Positions 1-4,564 of a stretch of 7,787 bases of DNA are shown here, in pieces (within the stretch, counting starts at the first letter, position 1; every line of letters begins with the position of its first letter). The notes under the pieces are model-generated. The model searched no databases, was not told the origin of the DNA, and worked only from the letters and a program-made list of their open reading frames with translations. Origin of the DNA: CAYONQ01 sp964405375 (GTDB lineage Bacteria; Planctomycetota; Phycisphaerae; Sedimentisphaerales; Anaerobacaceae). The DNA is taken from positions 1 through 7,787 of the forward strand of contig CAYONQ010000101.1 in assembly GCA_964405375.1 (NCBI GenBank), given 5' to 3'. The position numbers and the translations under genes were made by a program.

Positions 1-21
1 CGACGAGCCCGAGTATAACAA

Positions 22-39
22 AACCGGGAGGCTCCGGTT
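22..39 (-). terminator. weak terminator-like hairpin downstream of kdsB
   Basis: AACCGG (22-27) and CCGGTT (34-39) form a 6-bp stem with a 6-base loop. Read on the minus strand the stem is followed by TTGTTAT, so the 3' side reads CCGGTTTTGTTAT. It lies about 100 bases past the kdsB stop, with only repeats between. The U-tract is short and interrupted, so termination is a guess; it could equally be another repeat fragment. Confidence 0.3.
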
Positions 40-50
40 ACATAGCTTAT

Positions 51-138
51 CTGTGCCCTCTGTGGCTAATTTTTTTATATCTCTGTGTTCTCTGTGTCCT
101 CTGTGGCTAAAAATAATTATTCATCTCCTCTGTGGCTA
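51..138. repeat. TCTGTG-type dispersed repeat, three copies
   Basis: The 12-mer CCTCTGTGGCTA occurs three times, at 57-68, 98-109 and 127-138, with TCTCTGTGTTCTCTGTG runs and T-rich spacers between. Copies 1 and 2 start 41 bases apart, and copies 2 and 3 start 29 apart. From general knowledge this resembles the 'CACAGAGGACACAGAG' intergenic repeat scattered through many environmental bacterial genomes. The third copy overlaps the end of kdsB: its CTA at 136-138 is the TAG stop codon read on the minus strand. No coding function is visible. Confidence 0.8.
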
Positions 139-954
139 TTTTTTATATCTTCTCACAAATTCCGCATATTGTTCCGGCGTATCGATACGGCCACCGATGT
201 GCCGAACTTTGCCGACCAGTATAGGGTAACCGTTTTCAATCACTCGTAACTGTTCAAGTTTTTCGGTTCTTTCCAGAGGAGTTTGCGGCAGGGCGGTAAT
301 CTCCAGCAAAAAATCCTTTCTGTAGGCATAAATCCCAAGATGCCCAAGATACTGGTTTAACGGACCACGGCCCGATTTTTCTCTGTTGTAAGGGATAACC
401 GACCGCGAAAAGTAGATTGCGTAGTTGTCTTTGTCAACTACTACTTTGACAATATTAGGGTCTTTAATCTGCTCGGCGTTTTCAAAGTCGGCAACCAGCG
501 TAGCCATTTGGCATTGTGGGTTATCCAGCATCAGCTTTACGAGCAGATCGATATTTTCCGACTCAATTTCCGGCTCGTCCGCCTGAACGTTAATAATAAT
601 ATCGTCAGCGTTTAGCGTGTAACATTCGGTTTTGAGTTTTGAATTTTTAGTTTTTAGTTTTTGACTGTCCGCTATACGCTGTCCGCTACCCGCTAATTTC
701 GTGACCGCCTCGGCGATGCGGTCGGTCCCGCTCTTATGCTCGACTGAGGTGAGAACACATTCTGCCCCAAACGATTTGCAAGCGCCGGCAATCCTCTCAT
801 CGTCGGCTGCGATTATCACCTTTTCAGGCAGCTTGGCCAGGCACGCTCGCTCGTAGGTGTGCTGAATAAGGAATTTGCCGGTATCTTTGGCGAGAACTTT
901 ACCCGCGAATCTGGAAGAATCGTAACGAGCAGGAATACAAACTAAAACTTTCAT
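136..954 (-). CDS. kdsB: 3-deoxy-manno-octulosonate cytidylyltransferase (CMP-Kdo synthase)
   Basis: KdsB transfers CMP from CTP to Kdo in the cytoplasm, activating the sugar for lipopolysaccharide or capsule assembly. From the ATG at 954 the protein is 272 residues. Visible family motifs are the nucleotide-binding start VCIPARYDSSRF (5-16), SGTDRIAEAV (75-84), VQADEPEI (123-130, usually VQGDEP, so Gly to Ala here), YALYFSR-like YAIYFSRSVIPY (178-189), LGHLGIYAYR (203-212), LERTEKLEQLR (227-237) and RIDTPEQ (256-262). The family is usually about 250 residues; the excess is mainly residues 89-116, which look like translated repeat DNA. I chose the ATG at 954 because family alignment starts there, but an in-frame GTG at 1056 with AAAGG five bases upstream adds 34 repeat-encoded residues and may be the start used now. 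Its TAG stop lies in a repeat copy. A promoter candidate is at 1095-1123. Confidence 0.93.
   Translation of the reverse strand: MKVLVCIPARYDSSRFAGKVLAKDTGKFLIQHTYERACLAKLPEKVIIAADDERIAGACKSFGAECVLTSVEHKSGTDRIAEAVTKLAGSGQRIADSQKLKTKNSKLKTECYTLNADDIIINVQADEPEIESENIDLLVKLMLDNPQCQMATLVADFENAEQIKDPNIVKVVVDKDNYAIYFSRSVIPYNREKSGRGPLNQYLGHLGIYAYRKDFLLEITALPQTPLERTEKLEQLRVIENGYPILVGKVRHIGGRIDTPEQYAEFVRRYKK
607..690 (-). repeat. repeat-derived in-frame insertion inside kdsB
   Basis: This segment encodes KdsB residues 89-116, between the helix after SGTDRIAEAV and the DDIIINVQADEP strand, where I know of no such insertion in the family. The DNA is low complexity. On the plus strand it has the run TTTTTAGTTTTTAGTTTTTG (645-664) and GTCCGCTA twice at a 14-base period (667-674 and 681-688). 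The translation includes SQKLKTKNSKLKT, which I recognise as the product of a dispersed intergenic repeat seen in other bacterial genomes. Exact borders cannot be set from one sequence. Confidence 0.6.
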
Positions 955-1052
955 CCCGTTAGAATTGTAACCTCTGGCGGCTTTTTTATCAACCCCGGCA
1001 TTCCTGCCGGCTTCCCCCTTACCATTGCCAGTTATAGGATTTCTAACGGGAT
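953..1052. mobile_element. inverted-repeat-bounded short element at the kdsB start (MITE-like)
   Basis: ATCCCGTTAGAATT (953-966) and ATTTCTAACGGGAT (1039-1052) are inverted copies matching at 13 of 14 positions. The core from CCCG to CGGG is 955-1050, 96 bp, flanked on both sides by AT (953-954 and 1051-1052), as a 2-bp target duplication would be. Inside is a perfect hairpin CCGGCA-TTCC-TGCCGG (995-1010). It carries no transposase. Read on the minus strand it continues the kdsB frame without a stop, starting NPVRNPITGNG. The element end supplies the AT of the conserved kdsB ATG. Related TTAGAA/TTCTAA sequence appears at 1145-1175 and 2508-2541. Confidence 0.5.
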
Positions 1053-1068
1053 TCACGCTTACCTTTCC

Positions 1069-1090
1069 CGGCAGCTAAAAACTACTGCCG
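1069..1090 (-). other. hairpin at the predicted 5' end of the kdsB mRNA
   Basis: CGGCAG (1069-1074) and CTGCCG (1085-1090) form a perfect 6-bp stem with a 10-base loop. It falls at the transcription start expected from the promoter at 1095-1123 (about position 1088) and just upstream of GGGAAAGG. It could stabilise the mRNA 5' end or be incidental. Confidence 0.3.
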
Positions 1091-1094
1091 AGGC

Positions 1095-1123
1095 ATACTA
1101 AGCCAGAAAATCCCCTTTGTCAA
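1095..1123 (-). promoter_or_regulatory. sigma70-type promoter for kdsB
   Basis: On the minus strand a perfect -35 TTGACA (plus 1118-1123) is followed after exactly 17 bases by TAGTAT (plus 1095-1100), a four-of-six match to TATAAT. Transcription would start near 1088, leaving a leader of about 30 bases to the GTG at 1056 or about 135 to the ATG at 954. This is the strongest promoter-like sequence I found in the window. Confidence 0.6.
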
Positions 1124-1144
1124 CCCCATTGGCTCTGCCACAGG

Positions 1145-1175
1145 TAGAAATTTCCCTTTTTTTATGGAATTTCTA
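1145..1175. repeat. TTAGAA-family hairpin between divergent promoters
   Basis: TAGAAATT (1145-1152) and AATTTCTA (1168-1175) form an 8-bp perfect stem. The adjoining CC and GG could add two pairs past a one-base bulge, around a T-rich loop. The right arm GGAATTTCTAACAGGG resembles the end of the element at 953-1052. It sits between the kdsB and esterase promoter candidates, so it could be an operator-like palindrome, but family resemblance makes a repeat more likely. Confidence 0.4.
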
Positions 1176-1204
1176 ACAGGGTCAAAACCCAACCCACTTT
1201 CTTT

Positions 1205-1233
1205 TTGAAAAATTGTGCTGTTCGCAGTATGCT
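1205..1233 (+). promoter_or_regulatory. candidate promoter for the esterase gene
   Basis: TTGAAA (1205-1210, five of six to the -35 consensus) is followed after 17 bases by TATGCT (1228-1233, four of six to the -10 consensus). Transcription would start near 1240, giving a leader of about 50 bases to the ATG at 1290. Confidence 0.4.
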
Positions 1234-1242
1234 TATTGAATG

Positions 1243-1263
1243 GCCCTCGCTGTGTAGCAGGGC
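1243..1263 (+). other. leader hairpin of the esterase mRNA
   Basis: GCCCT (1243-1247) and GCT (1249-1251) pair with AGC (1256-1258) and AGGGC (1259-1263), giving an 8-bp stem with one bulged C and a GTGT loop. It lies directly after the predicted transcription start and 15 bases before the ribosome binding site. Its role is unknown. Confidence 0.3.
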
Positions 1264-1277
1264 GGTTTAGCATTTGT

Positions 1278-1282
1278 GAGGA
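1278..1282 (+). promoter_or_regulatory. ribosome binding site deciding the esterase start
   Basis: GAGGA lies seven bases before the ATG at 1290. This start also begins the signal peptide directly, so it is preferred over an in-frame start at 1215 that would add 25 unrelated residues. Confidence 0.75.
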
Positions 1283-1289
1283 TAGACAA

Positions 1290-2273
1290 ATGAAAATATC
1301 CAGCCGCATAATTTTACGGCTCTTGAATTGCTTTTTTGTCGCCCTTATTATTTTCACCGGCTGTGCCGCCGAAAGGCGCCAATCCGCCGACCATAAAATA
1401 GAACATCTGTATGCGGATTGCGACCGGCAAGGCCGATTTACACCAATTTACAACAGAATTTATATCGAAAGTGATATCCCTTATCTTGGCCCGGACCGCC
1501 GCGAGAAGTTCGACCTGTATTCACCTGCCGATCCGAATGAAGACAAACGTTTTCCCGCCGTAGTAATTATCCACGGCGGCGGCTGGCGAGGCGGAGACAA
1601 GGACCGAGACCGCGAAAAAAACATCGCAATAAACCTCGCCCGCTCCGGCTATGTGTGTATGAGCATCAATTATCTACTCATCGAAGAGGGCAAACCGGCC
1701 TGGCCGGAAAATCTCTACGATTGCAAAAGGGCAGTACAGTTCCTACGCAAAAACGCAGAACGTTTCAAGGTCGTCCCCGACCGCATCGGTGTCATAGGCG
1801 GCTCCGCAGGAGGCCATCTCGCCGCTATGCTCGCCTTGACCGGCCCCGAAGCCCGATTAGAACCGCCCGGCCCGTACAAAGGCCTCTCCAGCCGAGTCCA
1901 GGCGGCGGTGCCGCTATACGGCATCCATAATCTGGTAACGTTCGATAAAGAGGATACTCCCCGCAGGTGCGAAAAGTTGTTGGGCGTCAGCAAAGAAGAA
2001 GGCCTCGGCCTCTGGGCGCTCGCCTCGCCCGTAAATCACGTCAGCGCCGACGACCCGCCTTTTCTTATCATTCACGGAACCGCCGACAAAATCGTCCATC
2101 ACAGCCAGTCTATTGAGCTGCACGAGATGCTCCGCCAGGGCAGCGTATCCACCCGCCTGGTGCTTCTAAAAGATGCCCCGCATACCTTCCATTTACAACC
2201 CCCGCGATGTGACATTCGACCGCTGGTAGTCGGCTTTTTTGACAAACACTTAAAAAACAAAACCCGGGATTAG
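1290..2273 (+). CDS. lipoprotein alpha/beta-hydrolase (acetyl/feruloyl-esterase-like)
   Basis: A 327-residue serine hydrolase of the alpha/beta fold, closest in appearance to the BD-FAE/Aes-type esterases that remove acyl groups from small esters or polysaccharide side chains. The N-terminus has Arg/Lys then a hydrophobic stretch (about 7-22) ending FTGC with Cys25, a slightly atypical lipobox, so the mature protein is probably a lipid-anchored envelope protein. HGGGW (95-99) forms the oxyanion hole, GGSAGG (170-175) holds the nucleophile Ser172, HGTAD (262-266) the acid Asp266, and DAPHTF (295-300) the base His298; the triad is therefore complete. The length fits the family plus signal peptide. 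It stands alone, divergent from kdsB, with its own promoter candidate and ribosome binding site. Substrate cannot be read from sequence; peptidase-like or carboxylesterase activity are alternatives. Confidence 0.88.
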   Translation: MKISSRIILRLLNCFFVALIIFTGCAAERRQSADHKIEHLYADCDRQGRFTPIYNRIYIESDIPYLGPDRREKFDLYSPADPNEDKRFPAVVIIHGGGWRGGDKDRDREKNIAINLARSGYVCMSINYLLIEEGKPAWPENLYDCKRAVQFLRKNAERFKVVPDRIGVIGGSAGGHLAAMLALTGPEARLEPPGPYKGLSSRVQAAVPLYGIHNLVTFDKEDTPRRCEKLLGVSKEEGLGLWALASPVNHVSADDPPFLIIHGTADKIVHHSQSIELHEMLRQGSVSTRLVLLKDAPHTFHLQPPRCDIRPLVVGFFDKHLKNKTRD

Positions 2274-2294
2274 TGGCCTCACGACATTCCTCCG

Positions 2295-2345
2295 GTCATT
2301 TCGAGCGCAGGAGTTTACCCTGAGTGCAATCGAAGGGAGAAATCT
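2295..2345. repeat. composite GTCATTTCGAG...GAGAAATCT repeat
   Basis: The ends GTCATTTCGAGCG (2295-2307) and GAGAAATCT (2337-2345) match a palindromic repeat I know from many genomes. In its middle lies CCCTGAGTGCAATCGAAGGG (2318-2337), which resembles a second widespread repeat (CCCTGAGC...GTCGAAGGG). The two appear fused or one inserted in the other. Identification rests on recall. Confidence 0.55.
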
Positions 2346-2367
2346 ATTTTTTAATCCGTCATTGCGA

Positions 2368-2449
2368 CCCCGCACCAATTGGACAACTTGTTGCCCAGCG
2401 GTATAAACAAACAAAGAAAAACGCCGGTATATCAGCAATTGGTGCGGGG
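2368..2449. mobile_element. 82-bp inverted-repeat element inside an ATTGCGA repeat (MITE-like)
   Basis: CCCCGCACCAATTG (2368-2381) and CAATTGGTGCGGGG (2436-2449) are perfect 14-bp inverted repeats enclosing 54 bases without a coding frame of note. GA precedes the element (2366-2367) and GA follows it (2450-2451), consistent with a 2-bp target duplication. Removing 2368-2451 joins the flanks into GTCATTGCGAAGCAAGCTCG, a hairpin-forming sequence like the common GTCATTGCGA...GAAGCAATCTC repeat. The outer flanks TTGC and GCAA can also pair. No transposase is present, so any mobility would depend on one elsewhere. Confidence 0.45.
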
Positions 2450-2476
2450 GAAGCAAGCTCGTTTTGAACAGTGGGT

Positions 2477-2566
2477 AATTAGAATTTCGGATTTGTTTAG
2501 AATTTTTACCCCATTAGAACGCTTTGCGTTTCTAATGGGGTCGTGCTTCGTATTTCGAATTTCCCC
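2477..2566. repeat. AATTTCGGATTTG...CGTGCTTCGTATTTCGAATTT repeat, interrupted
   Basis: The left part (2477-2506) reads AATTAGAATTTCGGATTTG and on through TTTAGAATTT. The right part (2542-2566) reads CGTGCTTCGTATTTCGAATT followed by TCCCC. Together they resemble a dispersed repeat whose translation includes RISDLFRI and FRIS, recalled from other genomes. The 34-base hairpin at 2508-2541 separates the two parts. Confidence 0.5.
2508..2541. repeat. near-perfect palindrome ACCCCATTAGAACGC/GCGTTTCTAATGGGGT
   Basis: The arms 2508-2522 and 2526-2541 pair over 15 bp with one bulged base and a TTT loop. CCCCATTAGAA matches the ends of the kdsB-start element (CCCGTTAGAA), so this looks like a minimal, head-to-head member of that family. 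No U-run follows on either strand, so it is not a typical intrinsic terminator, although it could still slow transcription entering from the esterase side. Confidence 0.65.
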
Positions 2567-2707
2567 TTAGGGTTCTCTATCACCCAACTGAATAAAAATT
2601 TATCCACCTTCGGCAGGTTTATCCTGCAATTATACACGTTCCCATTGTGAAGCAAAGTCCATTCTAAAAGCGAACAACGGATGATACGAGAAGCTCAGCC
2701 GTAGCAA

Positions 2708-2824
2708 TTAACCGTCGGCTGGGTTGTTTCCAAACACTATCTTGGGCCACCGGTCAGCATTGCGGTGCAACCGCCGTGGACACTTGTCTGTGACGAAAGG
2801 AACCAAATCATCGACCTTTACCAT
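2708..2824 (-). other. possible 38-residue open frame downstream of birA
   Basis: From the ATG at 2824 to a TAA at 2708-2710 the minus strand encodes MVKVDDLVPF... with KCPRRLHRNADRWPKIVFG in the middle. The frame is also open upstream into the end of birA. The composition looks more protein-like than the repeats nearby, but there is no Shine-Dalgarno sequence and I recognise no family. It may be the remnant of a longer gene or chance. Confidence 0.15.
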
Positions 2825-2847
2825 ATGTAAGGCCGTGCCAATCGTTT

Positions 2848-3627
2848 TTATTGCTTGGTTATGGTTGTGTGGGCGGCGTCGAACATTCTTACCCCGCCGG
2901 AGTCTAATTGTATGATTAAGCCCTTTTCAGGGTCTATGCCGATGCAATTGCCGGTAAATTCGGTACCATTGAATATAAGCGTTATTCTTTGATTAAGCAG
3001 AGAGCTTAAATTTCGCCACTGTTCGGTTACTTTTTTGCTGTTGCTTTCAGCGATTTCGAGCCAGTGGTCTAATGAAGCAAGCAGCCGTTTTGCCAGCAGG
3101 TTTCTGTCACATATCGTTCGGCCCTCGATGTCGATACTTGTCGCCGTTGATTGCAATTCGGCAGGGAAAGAATCTTTTGTTTGATGGCAGTTTATACCTA
3201 TGCCGATGATGTAAGTGATATTGCCGTTATCTTTTTTTGATTCGAGCAGGATACCGGCTGTCTTTTTGCCGTTCAGTGTTATATCGTTCGGCCATTTGAT
3301 TTTTGCGTGATTTCCGATTGCCTCGGCAGCCGCTACGGCGCAGGTTAATGAGAGCGGTTCGCTGTTTAGCTTACTGTCGGTTAAGACGATTGAACAAAGA
3401 ATACTGTCGCCTGGCGTGCTTAGCCATTTATTGCCGGCCCTGCCCCGGCCTTTTGTTTGCTGTTCGGTGAAGATTGCCAGGCCGTCATTGGCTTTAGCCC
3501 TTGCGTATTCAGCGGCGATATCGTTTGTGCTCGATGTGGAGTTATAGACGAGTATTTTGCCGCCGATACGTTTTGTATTTGGTTTTATCTTGTCGCCGTC
3601 GAGCTTATCGCTCTTTGCCCACGCCAT
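2848..3627 (-). CDS. birA: biotin-[acetyl-CoA-carboxylase] ligase, no DNA-binding domain
   Basis: A 259-residue biotin protein ligase that makes biotinyl-AMP and attaches biotin to carboxylase carrier proteins in the cytoplasm. Catalytic-domain motifs are STSSTND (30-35 region), the biotinyl-AMP loop GRGRAG (60-65) with KWLSTPGDS after it, KWPND (111-115), KKTAGILLE (121-129) in which Lys122 corresponds to the conserved catalytic-region lysine, and IIGIGINCH (140-148). A C-terminal SH3-like domain (about 212-259) follows. There is no N-terminal winged helix, so this is a group I ligase that should not repress a biotin operon directly. The ATG at 3627 lies three bases after the nadC stop, with ACAGG six bases upstream overlapping the end of nadC; the two genes are surely cotranscribed and probably translationally coupled. 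No terminator is evident after its TAA. Confidence 0.93.
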   Translation of the reverse strand: MAWAKSDKLDGDKIKPNTKRIGGKILVYNSTSSTNDIAAEYARAKANDGLAIFTEQQTKGRGRAGNKWLSTPGDSILCSIVLTDSKLNSEPLSLTCAVAAAEAIGNHAKIKWPNDITLNGKKTAGILLESKKDNGNITYIIGIGINCHQTKDSFPAELQSTATSIDIEGRTICDRNLLAKRLLASLDHWLEIAESNSKKVTEQWRNLSSLLNQRITLIFNGTEFTGNCIGIDPEKGLIIQLDSGGVRMFDAAHTTITKQ

Positions 3628-3630
3628 AGG

Positions 3631-4503
3631 TTACCTGTCGAGTCCGATGTCAACAGCCGCCGCTGAATGGGTGATTGCGCCTACGGCGATTCTATCGATG
3701 CCGCAGTTGGCGATGGCCGAGACGTTGGTCAGTGTTATGTTGCCGGAGGCCTCGAGCAGCGGTTTTTTGTCTTCGCCGCACATCTCGTTTTTCATATCGA
3801 CGGCGTGTTTTAGCTGCCACTGGCCCATATTGTCGAGCAGAACGATGTCGATGCCCGGAATCTTCAACACGTGGTTAAGCTGGTCATCGACGTGGTCAAC
3901 CTCTACGGCGACAAACTTGACGCTTTTTACCTTTCTGGCCTCGGTAATTATTTTTTTCAGTTTCGGATAGAAGTTCCTGCCTAATTGAGCGAGATGGTTG
4001 TCTTTAATCAGGATACCGTCGTATAGCCCCAATCTGTGATTGTATCCGCCCCCACAGCGGACGGCGTATTTTTCGAGTATTCTCCATCCCGGCGTGGTTT
4101 TTCGGGTATCGTAGATTTTTGCTTTTGTACCCTGAATGGCTCGCACATATTTGCGTGTTGTGGTAGCTATCCCGCTGAGCCGCTGCAGGAAGTTGAGGAT
4201 AACCCTTTCGGCGCTGAGCATAGAGCATAAAGGGCCTTCGATAGTGGCGATTTTACAGCCGATATAGGCCGGCTGGCCGTCGTTTACGTGGACCTTTAAT
4301 TTCAGCTTTTCGTCGTAGAGTTTCAGTATCTCTTCTACGACAGGCATCCCGCAGACGATTATCTCCTCGCGGGCAACGATATTTGCCTTGGCGATGGCAT
4401 CGTCTTTCACGAAAAGCTCGCCGGTCATATCGCCCTGGCCGAGGTCTTCTTCAATCGCCATTTTGATTAAGGGAAGCATCTTCGCAATGTTTAGTTTTTT
4501 CAT
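3631..4503 (-). CDS. nadC: nicotinate-nucleotide pyrophosphorylase (quinolinate phosphoribosyltransferase)
   Basis: NadC converts quinolinate and PRPP to nicotinate mononucleotide, CO2 and pyrophosphate in de novo NAD synthesis. The 290-residue protein shows EEDLGQGDMTGE (18-29), the PRPP/quinolinate-site motif DTRKTTPGWR (132-141), GGGYNHRLGLYDGILIKDNH (151-170), EVDH (201-204), LLDN (222-225), EASGNI (251-256) and GAITHSA (275-281). These are the conserved active-site blocks, and all are intact. Length is typical. I start at the ATG at 4503, which has AAGGA ten bases upstream; a GTG at 4533 would add ten Lys-rich residues and lacks a ribosome binding site. It follows uvrB by 61 bases and precedes birA by three. 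nadA and nadB are not in the window, so the quinolinate source is encoded elsewhere. Confidence 0.95.
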   Translation of the reverse strand: MKKLNIAKMLPLIKMAIEEDLGQGDMTGELFVKDDAIAKANIVAREEIIVCGMPVVEEILKLYDEKLKLKVHVNDGQPAYIGCKIATIEGPLCSMLSAERVILNFLQRLSGIATTTRKYVRAIQGTKAKIYDTRKTTPGWRILEKYAVRCGGGYNHRLGLYDGILIKDNHLAQLGRNFYPKLKKIITEARKVKSVKFVAVEVDHVDDQLNHVLKIPGIDIVLLDNMGQWQLKHAVDMKNEMCGEDKKPLLEASGNITLTNVSAIANCGIDRIAVGAITHSAAAVDIGLDR

Positions 4504-4530
4504 CTTCTTTTTATCCTTATTTTTTATCCC

Positions 4531-4560
4531 CACAGGTTACAGAAAACCCCGCAGAGAAAT
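4531..4560. repeat. possible degraded CACAGAG repeat between uvrB and nadC
   Basis: The plus strand reads CACAGGTTACAGAAAACCCC then GCAGAGAAAT, which resembles a decayed version of the CCACAGAGGACACAGAGAAC repeat at the left end of the window. The similarity is partial and could be chance. Confidence 0.2.
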
Positions 4561-4564
4561 TGTG

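Larger units (their letters stand above)
2274..2847. other. 574-base intergenic region filled with dispersed repeats
   Basis: Both flanking genes point into this region. Its left half (about 2295-2566) is a chain of distinct palindromic or dispersed repeats listed separately. The right half (2567-2847) has no repeat I recognise. It holds two small hairpins, GCAGG-TTTAT-CCTGC (2613-2627) and CTCAGCCG/CGGCTGGG with one G-T pair and a 14-base loop (2694-2723), and one short open frame on the minus strand (2708-2824). Neither hairpin is followed by a good U-run, so I call no terminator for the esterase or birA here. Confidence 0.6.

Noticed and set aside
51..138. CRISPR array
   Set aside because: The 12-base repeats have unequal spacing, are low complexity and have no unique spacers of uniform length.
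953..1052. Integron attC-like site because of GTTAGAA and TTCTAAC ends
   Set aside because: attC sites have the AAC core first and the GTT core last on a given strand. Here the order is reversed, and there is no integrase or cassette array.
1082..1357. 91-residue minus-strand frame containing DPVRNSIKKGK
   Set aside because: It runs through the kdsB promoter and into the esterase coding region on the other strand, and its recognisable part is translated repeat sequence.
2508..2541. Intrinsic terminator for the esterase
   Set aside because: The hairpin is strong but is followed by TCGTGCTTCG and not a U-run. It is 235 bases past the stop and matches a repeat family.
2361..2600. tRNA or structured RNA gene
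   Set aside because: No cloverleaf, no TTCGA-type T-loop in the right context and no CCA end; the pairing is explained by inverted repeats.
3557..3970. 137-residue plus-strand open frame
   Set aside because: Antisense shadow of the nadC/birA junction, where both minus-strand genes are well supported.
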